Assembly: GCA_945859605.1 (NCBI GenBank)
Contig: OX243821.1
Span: forward strand, 14,403,035-14,467,034
DNA: 64,000 nucleotides
Source: Lumbricus rubellus
Lineage: Eukaryota > Annelida > Clitellata > Crassiclitellata > Lumbricidae
Direction of reading: 5' to 3'
Made by a program: the position numbers and the translations under genes. The notes under the pieces are model-generated. The model saw nothing but the letters and a program-made list of their open reading frames with translations. It searched no databases and was not told where the DNA came from. Positions 1 through 10,664 of the stretch are shown one piece after another. Position 1 is the stretch's first letter; every line of letters begins with the position of its first letter.

Positions 1-557
1 ACCACATTTACACATATGTTGTTCACAAAGCACAGTACCTAGACGAATGCCTACTGCAACTCTCAACACCTCTCCCGTCATCCGCAATTCAGCTGCCGTC
101 TTTACTGTAATACCCTGGTCCAGAGGTCGTTGCCTGGCTTGGGACGTCACCGTGCCGGACACATTTGCAGCTTCGTATGAACATCTAACATCGCAAAACG
201 CAGGTGCAGCAGCGGAGAAAGCAGCTCGAAATAAGACCAGTAAATATGCTGTCATCTCGCAGTCGCATCACTTTGTTCCTGTGGCCATCGAAACCCGAGG
301 AAGCTGGCACTCCGAGTCCCTGGAATTCGTTCAGGAGTTGGGAGGCAGAATTTCGATGTCGACCGGTGACCAGAGAGAATCCAACCATCTGCTCCAGCGC
401 ATTTCAGTCGCGCTCCAAGTAGGAAACTCGTTGTCTGTGTTGGGCACGACAGAACTTATCAGCCAAGACACTGAGAGGCCTATAGGACCTAACGTTTAAA
501 TCGATTATTTTACTCGTCTGTACATGATTGTGTCAGTTTTTGAAGAAATAAATGTTT

Positions 558-559
<2 letters not shown>
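1..559 (+). mobile_element. 5'-truncated RLE-type non-LTR retrotransposon, copy A (C-terminal endonuclease)
   Basis: An open frame from about 47 to 499 encodes the C-terminal end of a retrotransposon polyprotein. It matches copies B, C and D in this window: the PWSRGRCLAWDVTVPDTFA block, an AGAAAEKAA alanine run, a KY(A/S) motif and the terminal LLQRISVALQ segment. The PWSRG...WDVT block lies where restriction-like endonucleases of R2/R4/Dong-type elements carry catalytic acidic residues; that assignment is by family resemblance. The reverse transcriptase part would lie left of the window. A 3' UTR of about 60 bp follows the stop and runs directly into (TAA)n. The clade (R4/Dong or a neighbour) is inferred. 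Confidence 0.72.
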
Positions 560-590
<31 letters not shown>

Positions 591-606
591 TATTATTATT
601 ATTATT
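560..606. repeat. (TAA)n/(TTA)n microsatellite between two retroelements
   Basis: Uninterrupted AAT triplets switch to ATT triplets here. The switch suits the 3' tail of plus-strand copy A meeting the tail of the minus-strand retroelement to its right, so two oppositely oriented TAA tails abut. Confidence 0.85.
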
Positions 607-1180
607 TAGCTTTTGCAGTTCAAGCAGAGCCACTCAACAGCAGCCTCATCGGCCTCATGTAGGACGGGCATTCCGCCCGGAAAGCGAGTTGTTATACAGT
701 CATTTACAATGTGCTTCATAGTCTGAATGTTCCCACAGCTGCAAAGGGGCTTGACCCCAACGGACCAGGTTGGCAGCGCATCGCCTCTGGCCCGTTCTGA
801 AGCGGTTCAGTGTGACCCACTGAGCCCGCGGGAGGTTATAGCCCGGAGGCCATACAGACGGCTCGGCCACGAGCGAGCGGTTAACAACTTCAGCTGCTGA
901 CCACTCGATGCTCCAGGCCGAAATAGCTGTAATGTCTTCCTCTGGTTGATCTCTCCATATAGGTCGGCGTGATGGGAGGCGTAATACTGGATACGTGCAT
1001 ATGTCGCTCGTCCATATTTGCCGTCAGGTGTAGCGTGGATAAGATCATACCCACAGATAGTGTACCTGCCCGCCGTCAAGTCCGCCACATGTGTTTCCTG
1101 CAAACATATGACATCCACATCGTTTTGATGTGCCAACGTCCCAATGAGTTCGCTTTGCTGCTGACAGACCCTCGACATTG
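607..1180 (-). mobile_element. Internally deleted APE-endonuclease non-LTR retrotransposon
   Basis: Read on the minus strand, 1178 to about 840 gives the start of an APE-type endonuclease (EEP fold). It has the NDVDVICLQETHV block, where the QET glutamate is a catalytic residue of this family, then an aromatic GYDL segment. It runs straight into YNLPRAQWVTLNRFRTGQ and then, after a frameshift, CSCGNIQTMKHIV and FPGG...LHEAD. Those are typical C-terminal blocks of such elements. The whole reverse transcriptase is missing, so this is a deletion derivative joining the two ends. It runs opposite to its neighbours and its 3' end also meets a TAA-type repeat. Confidence 0.7.
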
Positions 1181-1377
1181 AGTTGTAACACTCGGAATGC
1201 TGGCCCTATGTCTTGAAAGTCACTGGGCTCCAGCCTGTCAGGTCTGTGCTCGGTGCGTGACCGAGATCCATTCTACTTTTGGATTCGGTCCTGCTGTTTT
1301 GGATCATTAGCTTCCCCAGCGCGGGTGCGCTGGGTACTGACAAAGGGCGCGACGTGAACGCTGATCCATTGCCCTCC

Positions 1378-1598
<221 letters not shown>

Positions 1599-1652
1599 GT
1601 TGCGGAGGACGAGGCCTGATTTTCTAAACACACAAAAACAGCTCCAAGCATA

Positions 1653-1740
1653 ATTTCTGTAAATCCCGCGGGATCCGAGGTACCTCGGGTAAAAAAAAAA
1701 AATAATAATAATAATATTAATAATACTAATAATAATTAAC
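1653..1740 (+). repeat. Shared 3'-terminal motif with palindrome, A-run and TAA tail
   Basis: The string AAATCCCGCGGGATCC is followed by CCGAGGTACCTCGG, a perfect 14-bp palindrome, then GGTAAAAAA and (TAA)n. A near copy lies at 5741-5800 (AAATCCCGAGGGATC, TACCTCGGGTAAAA, long A-run, AAT triplets). Two copies with the same order of parts suggest the 3' end of one retroposon family. No coding capacity is seen. Confidence 0.55.
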
Positions 1741-3022
1741 AGACTGGAGTCCATCGCCAAACACGGCGCTCTGATCCTCCTCCGTTGCTCTCTCAGCTCC
1801 CATCGATTGATGTACACTTTAAGATGTAGCCCTTGCACAGGGCACGTGATGCTGGATAAATTCGACGAACTCCTTCGGAACGGCTTGAGTGCAGTCCTCA
1901 ACATCGCCCTATCCAACGACCAATGGCTACAGGCATCTTTGCCGGTGAAGATGGGTGGACTAGGAATTCGCCGGGTGGCTTCGCTTGCTCTTCCCGCCTT
2001 TTTGGCTTCCGCTGCAAGCACCCGAGCACTCCAATCCTCCATGCTAGGCAATGCATGCCCCGATATTGACGAGCGTGTGGAATTGATGGAGCATCTATGG
2101 TGTATTGAGAGCCAAACTGGGCTACCTGAGAGCAGTGCGGCTTTCAAACAATCAAGTTGGGACAAGCCTCTCATGCCGGTTTCTCAAATATTAAGGAACC
2201 GAGTTGAGCGATGCACTTTCCGACCCATACCATCAAGCACGTTTCATGGCAGTCGCAGCGCCTCACGCAGGTGACTGGCTTTTCGCCCTCCCCGTGACAT
2301 CATGTCGTCTACGTCTAGACGATGAGGCGGTCAGAATTGCTGTAGGTCTCCGCCTGGGATCATGCATTTGCGAGCCTCAGGCTTGTCCATGTGGAGCTCG
2401 AGTGACAGCGATCGGTGCACACGGACTTTCCTGTGGTCTTAGACCTGGACGGATCGCCAGACACGCCACATTAAACGATCTAATCAGTCGAAGTCTCACA
2501 CGAACAGGTTCCCCAAATATCAAGGAACCACCAGGTCTATCTAGAACTGATGGCAGAATTGCTGATGGTCTTACGCTGATACCTTGGTACAAAGGCCGGA
2601 ATCTCGTCTGGGACGCCACGGTGATCGACACTGTAGCTTCATCATACGTCCAGGCGACATCCGTGTCTGCTGGTGCGGCAGCGGAAGTGGCGGCTACCAG
2701 GAAGGTCGATAAGTACAATCATCTTATGGCCACCTATCTCTTTGTTCCACTGGCTTTCGAGACCATGGGACCAATCAACATCGACGGATTGAAGCTTCTG
2801 AAGGTTTTGGGGCGTCTCCTGACTCAAATCACTGGAGACCCCAAAGAGTCAAGCTATCTGTTCCAACGGATCTCAGTATGCATCCAACTTTTCAACGCTG
2901 TTGCTTGCAGGGGCACATTCGAGAAGCAGCCACAGCTATCAGATTGATTACTGATTCCATATTCTTTATATACACTATTTGTTGTCTTGTATACCTTTGT
3001 GAATTGAACTACTTCGGTTAAT
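1741..3022 (+). mobile_element. 5'-truncated RLE-type non-LTR retrotransposon, copy B
   Basis: The element begins abruptly after a TAA array, in a region corresponding to the RT thumb (about 1807-2190, with LPVKMGGLGIRR). It changes frame near 2190-2204 and continues to a stop at 2947. The second frame carries the APHAGDWL block, a zinc-knuckle-like CPCG...H...C, a GLSRTDGR...DGLTLIPW block and WDATVIDT, the restriction-like endonuclease region. At least one frameshift makes it non-functional. A 3' UTR of about 75 bp ends in (TAA)n. It is homologous along its length to copies A, C and D. Confidence 0.75.
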
Positions 3023-3347
<325 letters not shown>

Positions 3348-5173
3348 AATAACTACAGGAGACCAATATGTGACCCAAAGATTTCAGATCGGTTTGCTCC
3401 GCTACAGATCTCAGAGCGATCGATCGTCGGGGCCATCTCTTCATTTCTTGCAGGCTCGGCCGCTGGTCCAGACGGTATCACTCCACAACACCTCAAAGAC
3501 CTAATCTCTGTTGAAGTCGACTGCAACCTCATCCGCCACCTGACTGAGCTGGTTAATCTCATGTTGGAAAGAGCCTTGCCGATCGAGGTCAATGAAGTCA
3601 TATATGGGGCAAATATAATTGCTTTGAGGAAGACAGATGGAGGAATCAGACCAATCGCTGTCGGACACACATTGCGACGCTTGGCAGCCAAATGCGCGAA
3701 TGCCCACGCTGTTGAAAGACTATCAAATATACTCGCACCTGTTCAACTGGGGGTTGGAGTACCTGGAGGCGCTGAAGCAGCAATACATGCAACCCGACGC
3801 TGGGCCACTTCGATGCAGACGGATGGTGGTGTTCTGGTCACGCTAGATTTTGCTAATGCTTTCAACACTCTTCGGAGGGATTCGCTTTTGGAAGCTGTTG
3901 CAAAAGACTCGCCGGAACTTTACCGTTTCGCCCATGCTTCGTATTCGCGCAGATCGATGTTGAGACATGTTTCAAATGTCCTAAGATCAGAAGAAGAAAC
4001 CCAGCAAGGCGATCCGTTGGGTCCCCTAGAGGCCTAGAACTCTGTTTAACATTGCACCCACTCTTGCTACAGCTGAAATCAGAGTTAAGAGTGGCATTCC
4101 TAGACGATCTTACACTGGGAAGCAAGATTGATGTTGTGGCCCACGACGTTGAGTTAATTACAAACGAGTCAGCTAAACTTGGGCTTATACTCGACCGTTC
4201 GAAATGTGAGGTCATATATCAAAATCCCGACAAGAACACGCCATTAGAAGAAGCGACGCTGCTAGGCTCACCTCTGATGCCTGGGCCAGCGATTGATAAG
4301 GTAGTGAGTAAGAAGGCAGAAGACCTGGAGCGAGCCATAGGGAGGCTGTCCATGCTTCACTCGCATGATGCTTTAATCCTATTATGTAATGGATTGAGTG
4401 TACCAAAGCACCAAAGCTCCTCTACGCAATGCGCACTGCCTTATGGGTGGACAACCCTTAACGAGTCTGCGAATACAGCACTTGACCGGGTTCGTCTGTT
4501 AGCCTCTCAGGCACCACACGCAGGAGATTGGTTGCTAGCACCTCCGGTAACTGCTCTGGGCCTGCGCCTCTCAGACGAGGAGATACGTCTTGCAGTTGGG
4601 GCGAGATTAGGAACGTCGCTTTGTGAACCTCATGTGTGCCACCTCTGCCGAAGGAATGTCGACGCGAGAGGATTGCATGGATTGGTGTGCAGAGGAGGAA
4701 GCGGGAAACACCAAAGACACAGCATGATCAATGACGTTATATGGAGAGCTCTTGGCAGGGCGAAAATCCCGTCTCACAAGGAACCGCTCGGTCTATTAAG
4801 AGAAGACGGGAAGCGACCAGACGGCGTGACGATCATTCCTTGGTCACGAGGTCGATGCCTGGCATGGGATGTGACAGTGCCCGACACTTTCGCCCTGTCT
4901 CACCTTCCACACACTTCCATCGGAGCTGGCGAAGCCGCCGAACGCGCAGCTGCGTCAAAATCTATCAAGTATTCCACCATCACCAGTACCCACGCGTTTG
5001 TAGCGGTCGCCTTGGACACCGGCGGCGCGTGGTGTACAGAAGGACTGGATTTCATATCTGAATATGGGAAGAGAATTGCTTCTGCTACCCATGACCCTAT
5101 GGAAGCATCGTACTTATTCCAGCGGATTTCGATGGCTCTTCAACAGGGGAACGCCATCTGCCTCTCGCAGTGA
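3348..5173 (+). mobile_element. RLE-type non-LTR retrotransposon, copy C, with RT and endonuclease
   Basis: This is the most complete copy. About 3430-4037 gives a reverse transcriptase: AAGPDGITPQHL, YGANIIALRKTDGGIRPIAVG, a GVPGGAEAAIHA block, VTLDFANAFNTL and QQGDPLGPL. A frameshift near 4037-4052 leads to the frame ending at 5173, which holds AFLDDLTLG, the FxDD catalytic box. After an internal deletion around 4380-4440 (thumb shortened) come APHAGDWL, a CHLCRR...H...C knuckle, and the endonuclease block GKRPDG...WDVTVPDTF. The frameshift and deletion make it dead. RT and endonuclease order matches RLE-type elements (endonuclease C-terminal), unlike APE-type. Confidence 0.82.
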
Positions 5174-5617
5174 TGGCAAAAGACCGGATGGGGCAACGTT
5201 GATCCCGTGGTCAAGAGGGAAATACATCACATGGGATGCTACGAGTGTTCACACGTGTGCTAACTCGTATATTCATCTGACCTCCGTAACACCTGGAGCA
5301 GCAGCTGAAATGGCATCCACCAAGAAGACAGCAAAATATGCAGGAATCCCCAGTACACACGAGTTCATTCCAGTCGCACTTGAGACCCTAGGTCCCATCA
5401 ATGTACAGGGTCGGGAGTTCTTATCAGAACTGGGGCGGCGGCTGACCATGGTGTCAGGAGACTCGCAAGAGACAGCACGCCTCTTTCAGCGTCTTTCTGT
5501 TTGTTCCCAACGCTTTAACGCTGTTTCTTTTCGCTATACCTTTGCACAATCCACCGGTGACGACGATCGCTAACTCCAGAACAACACTGTTTTTAGTATT
5601 TATTGTTTTAAAAAACC
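5164..5617 (+). mobile_element. RLE endonuclease tail, copy D, fused behind copy C
   Basis: Immediately after the copy C reading frame, a second and different version of the same C-terminal domain begins: DGKRPDGATLIPWSRGK, then WDAT, PGAAAEMAS, ETLGPINV and RLFQRLSVC, with a stop at 5573. It is not a tandem duplication of copy C: it aligns better with the ETMGPIN sub-family of copy B. The junction lies inside homologous sequence (SDGKRPDG), so the pair looks like a chimaera made by recombination or template switching. It ends in a short UTR and (TAA)n. Confidence 0.72.
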
Positions 5618-5618
5618 C

Positions 5619-5690
<72 letters not shown>

Positions 5691-5767
5691 CCCAGCCGTT
5701 CCAGAATACAATTTTTTTTAAAGTCTCCGGATAATTTTTTGAAATCCCGAGGGATCATTGATACCTC

Positions 5768-5849
<82 letters not shown>

Positions 5850-5925
5850 TAATAATAATAATAATAATAGTAATAATAATAATAATATTAATAATAATAA
5901 TAACAATAATAATAATAATAATATC
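5618..5925. repeat. (TAA)n arrays and poly-A/AAT tract
   Basis: 5620-5688 is (TAA)n, the tail of copy D. 5741-5800 repeats the AAATCCCG.GGGATC 3' motif seen at 1653. An A-run and AAT triplets then extend to about 5925. Poly-Asn and poly-Leu frames here are artefacts. Confidence 0.85.
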
Positions 5926-6054
5926 TCTTCTTTAATGAAACGCCTGCAAGACGCACTGCGCATTACATTTACAAGTTATGCAGTAATCTTAATTAAACTT
6001 AACTACGAACTGAGCGGACAGCTTTGCAATTACAATGGCGCTAATAGCAGTCTA

Positions 6055-6125
6055 CAAATCAAATCCGCCCAACGGGGGCTCGAACCTGATACCTCTCGCA
6101 CTCCGGGCCAGCGTGTTAGCCATTA
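6055..6125 (-). repeat. tRNA-related SINE head
   Basis: On the minus strand TGGCTAACACGCTGG (A-box-like) is followed about 20 bp later by GGTTCGAGCCC, a good pol III B box, then CCCGTTGGGCGG. The spacing is shorter than in a real tRNA and no cloverleaf closes, so I call it a SINE fragment, not a tRNA gene. Confidence 0.5.
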
Positions 6126-7952
6126 GGGGTAAGTGGTGCAAAAGTGGCAGAGTAGGGTAAGAGTGGCATCCCCACTTTCGAAGTGTGTGCTTATTTTCTG
6201 AAACCTTTACCTAGTGCGAAAATAGACTATCATTAAGCGTTATGTTTTCATAAGACAAAAGTTTCCAAAAGTTGAATGGTAAAAATTTTATATAATTTTT
6301 CCGATTTTTCGCGTTATTTGCAACTCTGATGAGTATCACAAATATGTTGCTCACTTTCAGTATTAAAATCGCACTTGTTAAAGTTTTATTTTGTATTATG
6401 CAGGAATGTGTGTTCTTTTAAATGCTATAAGTTTTAAGAAATTAGGCAACGCAATAATGCTGATAGATCCTCGTAATTATAAGCACCCAATTCGGGGAAA
6501 AAGTAGCATTGTATGCCACTCTTGTCCCCGTTTTACGTGCCACAATGGCCCCATTACTGACACTTTTGTCCCAGCGGTATGCCAGTTCTACCCCAGAGGT
6601 ATGCCAGTTTTTCCCACCGGTAGCCAGCTACGGGTATATTCTATTAATTGGCGTTGTACATAATGTACTAAGTGGTTCAACGTTATATATTTAAAAGCGT
6701 GAAACTCAGTAAAAACTCACACCGACGAAGTATTGTGTCATGCCATGAAAATGGTGGCTAGTGGAGATTTTTCGAAATTCCAGGCAATAATAAAGCATGG
6801 AATTTCAAGCTATTGACCTACGCCATTAGAATCCTGGCTTTGTGTCTATTGACGTTTCAATAAAGCGTCGGGACATGTCTGTGAATTGGAGATCTGCTAG
6901 ACCAGTGCAGGATGAAGTGAAGAAGGTAGCCAACGTTAGGTACGAATCGGCCAATAACACAGACCGATCAGACAAACAAAAGTTAGGAAACTTCAACAAG
7001 ATATTCATTCATTAAATGCATTTGTATAATGCCTCTTCAAGGAGACTACTCAGAGGCGCTCCCAACTTCAGTGCGGCCAAATAAAACTCTTAAGATGTGA
7101 GAGGAACGCCTGAAAATGACTTTTAGAAAGGAAGCAGAGTGTCAGAGGAAGGCCATTCCAGGTTGACGGTCCCAACACCGTGAAAGCATGGTTCTGCATC
7201 TATAGTGGAAGTAAGCCACGAGCAAAGACTAAGAACAGACTTTTCAATCGAACGATGGAGCGGAAGTGGCGACCACTGAGAGTAGGGTAACATAGCTCAC
7301 AAAGGTAGGAAGGAGCAAGGCCTATAGCAGGTAGCGCCAGATTATGGTGGAGATCCTATTCTCAATTTGCTGCTAGACAGGAAGGTAGGCTATAGTTGAG
7401 AACGTCACGCATATAACTGGAAATAATGACTGAATTTGGGTACCGTATGCGGCCAATATGGCGGGCTGCAGAGAACAGGACGCGATCAAGGCAACTCAGA
7501 CAGGCACTCCTCCGTGCTTTTTAGCCTCAGGCAAGCATAGCAAGAGCAGCAGTAGTCAAGTCTGGTGCTAACGAAAGAATGGACACGGGTATCAGCGACA
7601 ATAAGCGAGCGAGCAACAGTGCGCATTTGACGCAGTTGATAATAACAAACACGGAGTGATTGTGTGGAGCACAATAAATATTATTGAGCTTTTGGTCCAG
7701 TGCAAGTCATGGACTTTGGTTGAGAAGACAACATGAGGAAAGGCAGCACCAATAGCCCATAGGGCACGGTTACTGAGTTCGCGGAAGACATGTTACTCGA
7801 TATTAAGAATTTTAACGATCTAGGAACAGTCGTCATAAACGAAGGAGACTCGTTATGTTATGTGAATTACGAACTGTTATAAATTTTACGGAGTTTGCTA
7901 TTCTGTAACTATCGATGTAGTTATAGAATACTAATTTAAGATCTTACACCTC
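6126..7952. other. No gene recognised; degenerate repeats
   Basis: About 6126-6620 has AGAGTGGCAT-like strings near its left side and related strings in the opposite sense near its right side (GTATGCCACTCTTG, GTATGCCAG), possibly a worn foldback element. 7020-7090 contains CTTCAAGGAGACTACTCAGAGGCGCT, a piece of the SINE family found at 39005 and 42645. The remaining short frames have no recognisable features. Confidence 0.4.
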
Positions 7953-8378
7953 TCATGCGGTTGTTTTAAAGATCTCAATCTCTTCACTCATGCAGTCGTG
8001 AAACACAACCTTCGCCTCCAAATACCTCGTTTTCAAGATACGGAGTTTGTCCTGAAGGTCTAAAATAATCGACTCGAATTCGTTAGCGGTGATTTTTCTA
8101 GAAAGCTCGTCGTCTAAATCGCTACACTCACTGTTTTCACTATCACTGCACACACTGCTTTCACTTTCGCTGAACACACTACCACAACACTCACTGCATT
8201 CATGACCACAACACTCACCGGCATCCCCGATCAGGTTGAAAACGTCGGTTATGAAATTATTGCAAGCGTATTTTACTTCGGAAACAAAAGAGGACATAGC
8301 CTTGCTGTTATTCGAAGCGAGAGTTAGAAACGGGCACGTCTCAACATTTTCTGTATTCAAAGTGTAAACGGAATCCAT
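7953..8378 (-). CDS. Cys-rich, acidic small protein of unknown function, near virus-like genes
   Basis: A 141-residue frame from ATG 8378. I do not recognise it. The middle has a CGHECSECCG cluster followed by a serine/glutamate/aspartate-rich stretch (roughly residues 65-90). The C-terminal third (LQDKLRILKTRYLEAK) could form a coiled coil. It is head-to-head with the frame at 8487, about 108 bp apart, which would allow a shared bidirectional promoter. Its company (membrane-active minor-capsid-like and dUTPase-like frames to the right) suggests it belongs to the same integrated virus-like element; that is inference from position only. It could also be a chance frame. Confidence 0.4.
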   Translation of the reverse strand: MDSVYTLNTENVETCPFLTLASNNSKAMSSFVSEVKYACNNFITDVFNLIGDAGECCGHECSECCGSVFSESESSVCSDSENSECSDLDDELSRKITANEFESIILDLQDKLRILKTRYLEAKVVFHDCMSEEIEIFKTTA

Positions 8379-8486
8379 TTTTATAAGCTCGTGTTTTTAT
8401 ATTGGCAAGAAAAAAATTTTGAGTAAGATTTCCAACAGTCGATTATAAATTTGAATTCCATTTTTAAAAAATAATAGTTATTATAA

Positions 8487-8735
8487 ATGGAATCGAACAA
8501 AGCAGTCGCTTATCGCCTTCAAAAAATATCTGAAATTCAACAGGAAATTTCACGAGAAAAGGAAAAGAGAGACTTAATATGTAAAAAATATCAAAAGAGT
8601 GTTAAAGTAGCCGAGGCGTTTGGAGGTATGTTTACCCTTTCCTCTACAGGGCTCGCGGCATTAGCCCTCGTTGTTCTTCCCGTAGCTAGCATCATAATAT
8701 CTGTATCCGTAGGACCTAGTAACTGTATCGCTTAG
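8487..8735 (+). CDS. Small coiled-coil plus membrane-segment protein, probable virus-like element gene
   Basis: An 82-residue frame. Residues about 10-35 are charged and helical (QKISEIQQEISREKEKRD), then KKYQKSVKV, then a hydrophobic glycine/alanine/valine segment at about 46-75. The order of charged helix, KKYxxxV and long hydrophobic stretch resembles small proteins I associate with Maverick/Polinton-type elements of invertebrates, usually somewhat longer. The C-terminus may be lost. A minus-strand frame arriving from the right would overlap it if the 8783-9492 insertion were absent, so one of the two readings may be spurious. Confidence 0.35.
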   Translation: MESNKAVAYRLQKISEIQQEISREKEKRDLICKKYQKSVKVAEAFGGMFTLSSTGLAALALVVLPVASIIISVSVGPSNCIA

Positions 8736-8782
8736 CAGGCTACAACCCGCTTCTATAAATTTTGGATTGAGTGAAATTTTAC

Positions 8783-9492
8783 GGGGAACGGACATTAGCC
8801 CCCCCGGACATTAGCCCCCCCGGACATTAGCCCCCCCGGACAATAGCCCCCCCGAGGTAGGACATTAGCCCCCCCAGTCAAGCTCAGACGTAGTTAACTG
8901 ACGTTAACAAACCTTCGTTGTAGCAAAAGCTGACACTAACAAGTAGGCCTAGTTACTGTATACGATCCCTGCAGTCATTCATTTCCCTTTGGCATCGTGA
9001 GGGTCGGTTAGGGTCAGGTTAGGCATCGTGAGGGTCGGTTAGGATCAGGTTAGGCATCGTGAGGGTCGGTTAGGGTTAGTGGTAGGGTTAGTGCAGTCAT
9101 TCATTAACATAAGTTAGACATCGTGAGGGTCGGTTAGGATCAGGTTAGGCATCGTGAGGGTCGGTTAGGGTTAGTGGTAGGGTTAGTGCAGTCATTCAAA
9201 AATAGGGACCTTATGGGGGGGGGAGAAATGTCCTAGGTCGGGAGGGAAAACGTCCGGGGGGTAAATGTCCGGGGGGAATATGTCCGGGAGGAATATATCC
9301 AGGGGAAAATGTCCTACATCCCAATTTATCAGTTACGGCACTATTCAATGATTTGCACAAGAAGGGGGGCTAATGTCCGGGGGGGCTAATGTCCTAGCAA
9401 AAATCGGGGGGGCTAATGTCCGGGGGGGCTAATGTCCGGGGGGGACTATGTCCGGGGGGGCTAATGTCCAGGGGGGCTAATGTCCTACACTC
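8783..9492. mobile_element. 710-bp TIR element with 9-bp target duplication and telomere-like core
   Basis: Identical AAATTTTAC repeats at 8774-8782 and 9493-9501 bracket it. The arms are inverted tandem arrays of GGACATTAGCCCCCCC (about five copies on the left; about six as GGGGGGGCTAATGTCC on the right). The core, about 8975-9200, is a minisatellite with unit CATCGTGAGGGTCGGTTAGG plus (G/A)TCAGGTTAGG, ending in GGGTTAGTGCAGTCATTCA. No transposase is seen, so it is non-autonomous. A 9-bp duplication is typical of Mutator-like elements; family assignment is inference. It interrupts a minus-strand frame at 9501. Confidence 0.8.
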
Positions 9493-9501
9493 AAATTTTA
9501 C

Positions 9502-9745
9502 ACCGTCCTTTCTTCATTCGCACGCCTAAACCTAATGGTAAAATTAAATTTTCTTGTGATTGAATCGTTATCTCTTCTTGTGCAAAAAACTCCCATCTTA
9601 GGCCGCCTAGCTGTCTTTCAGGCCTATATTTGGCATCCCACATACCTTCACGCGACCGCCACCAAACAGATCTCGGTTGAGTCCTTTTTTCTTCTACATA
9701 TTTGGGTTTCGTCCACCCCATTTTATGAATCGGATATAGAGACAT
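9502..9745 (-). pseudogene. dUTPase-like fragment of virus-like element, cut by transposon
   Basis: The minus frame from ATG 9745 reads MSLYPIHKMGWTKPKYVEEK, then a basic segment, then EITIQSQENLILPLGLGVRM. The last part resembles the TI.PG....I.LGL.V.LP.G strand pair of trimeric dUTPases, which remove dUTP during DNA replication; the match is partial and the catalytic motifs further on are absent. The frame stops inside the 9-bp target duplication of the 710-bp element. The same frame continues in sequence left of that element, consistent with one ancestral gene split by the insertion. Function is tentative. Confidence 0.4.
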
Positions 9746-9769
9746 TTTATATATACAAATATATATTTT

Positions 9770-10357
9770 TTAAAGTAACAATCCTAGTAGTGGAATGTTT
9801 TTAAACGGTGAATCTGGCCCTAGTATAAGGCCTTCTCCATTTACGAATCCATTACCTCTTTTCAAATACAGGCCTTCTTCCACACCGTTTAATCCAGATC
9901 CTTGATATGGCTTCATATATAGGCCCTGCCCTTGTTGCACTATCTTGTAGTTTTTACCTTTAGTATTGACATATATAGCCCCACCCGTTCCGGTGATTTT
10001 ATCAATAACTTTTGAACCAGCCGCTGCTCCTATTCCAGTTAAAGCACCTGTTGCTAAGCTCGGTAGAATGAATTTAACAGCGGTTGCTAGAAGCGGTAAA
10101 ATAGCGCCTATAAACCCTCCTTCGACTTTAGCGTTATATATTAATTGCGTTTTACTCATTTTTATAGTCACGCCTTTCCCATCCTGGTACGCTTTGCCTA
10201 ATTTATTGAATTGTGCCTGGGTGAGAGCTAACACGTGCTCCCCGTTTAAATCGCTGTGATTTAGTTTGATGCTTACGCCGGTTTCCGCTTGTAGCGATCT
10301 TTTAATTTTATCTTTTTGTCCTTCTGAAATATTGACTTTGCCATAAATCGACTCATT
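9770..10357 (-). pseudogene. Minor-capsid/core-like protein of Maverick or adintovirus type, start codon shifted
   Basis: The minus strand is open from 10357 to the stop at 9770. The N-terminal third contains SEGQKDKIKR and a hydrophilic domain, then IKMSKTQL, then a glycine/alanine-rich hydrophobic stretch (GGFIGAILPLLATAVKF) and a C-terminal part with repeated GLYMK/GLYLK motifs. This architecture matches the small membrane-active pX/pVI-like proteins of invertebrate Maverick/Polinton and adintovirus-like elements, which act in the virion; the assignment is from memory of the family. The nearest ATG (10354-10356) is one base out of frame, so the start looks frameshifted. It lies just left of another fragment on the same strand. 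Confidence 0.55.
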
Positions 10358-10379
10358 TTATATATAACTTAATAAATTT

Positions 10380-10664
10380 TTAAGCTTCTCTTATATGAAG
10401 CCGCATCGATAATTCCTCGCCTCGCAGATTAATTAGTTTACCATTCTGATCGGTGAGAGTCGTCTCCATTGTCGAAATCGTGGATAGGGTGATTGGAAGA
10501 TATATAAAATTTCTAGGCGTTTCAATTATCTTGTACCCAGGCCCTACATTGGGGAAGAAGGAGTAGATAATGTTATCCGCAGTTCCGTTGCTATAAGACG
10601 CACCGATGATATCACTCGTTACCCTCAGATTACTAACTGTCTGAATACAAGGCATTGCTTGCAA
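10380..10664 (-). pseudogene. C-terminal fragment of a virus-like structural protein
   Basis: A 94-residue minus frame ends in TDQNGKLINLRGEELSMRLH. The pattern DQ.G.L(I/V)(N/D).RGE...(I/V)RLH is one I associate with the C-terminus of a conserved structural (possibly penton-like) protein of Maverick/Polinton-type elements in aquatic invertebrates. The N-terminal part is missing: the similarity stops near 10664, where the unrelated frame at 10700 begins, so the element is truncated at this junction. It shares the strand of the capsid-like frame at 9770-10357, as expected for one element. The exact virion role is uncertain. Confidence 0.45.

Noticed and set aside
9000..9200. TTAGGG-rich sequence as a chromosome end
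   Set aside because: It is a degenerate minisatellite enclosed in a bounded TIR element, with unique sequence on both sides.
8800..9490. Regular short repeats resembling a CRISPR array
   Set aside because: Units are contiguous without unique spacers, lie in inverted arms, and the genome is animal.
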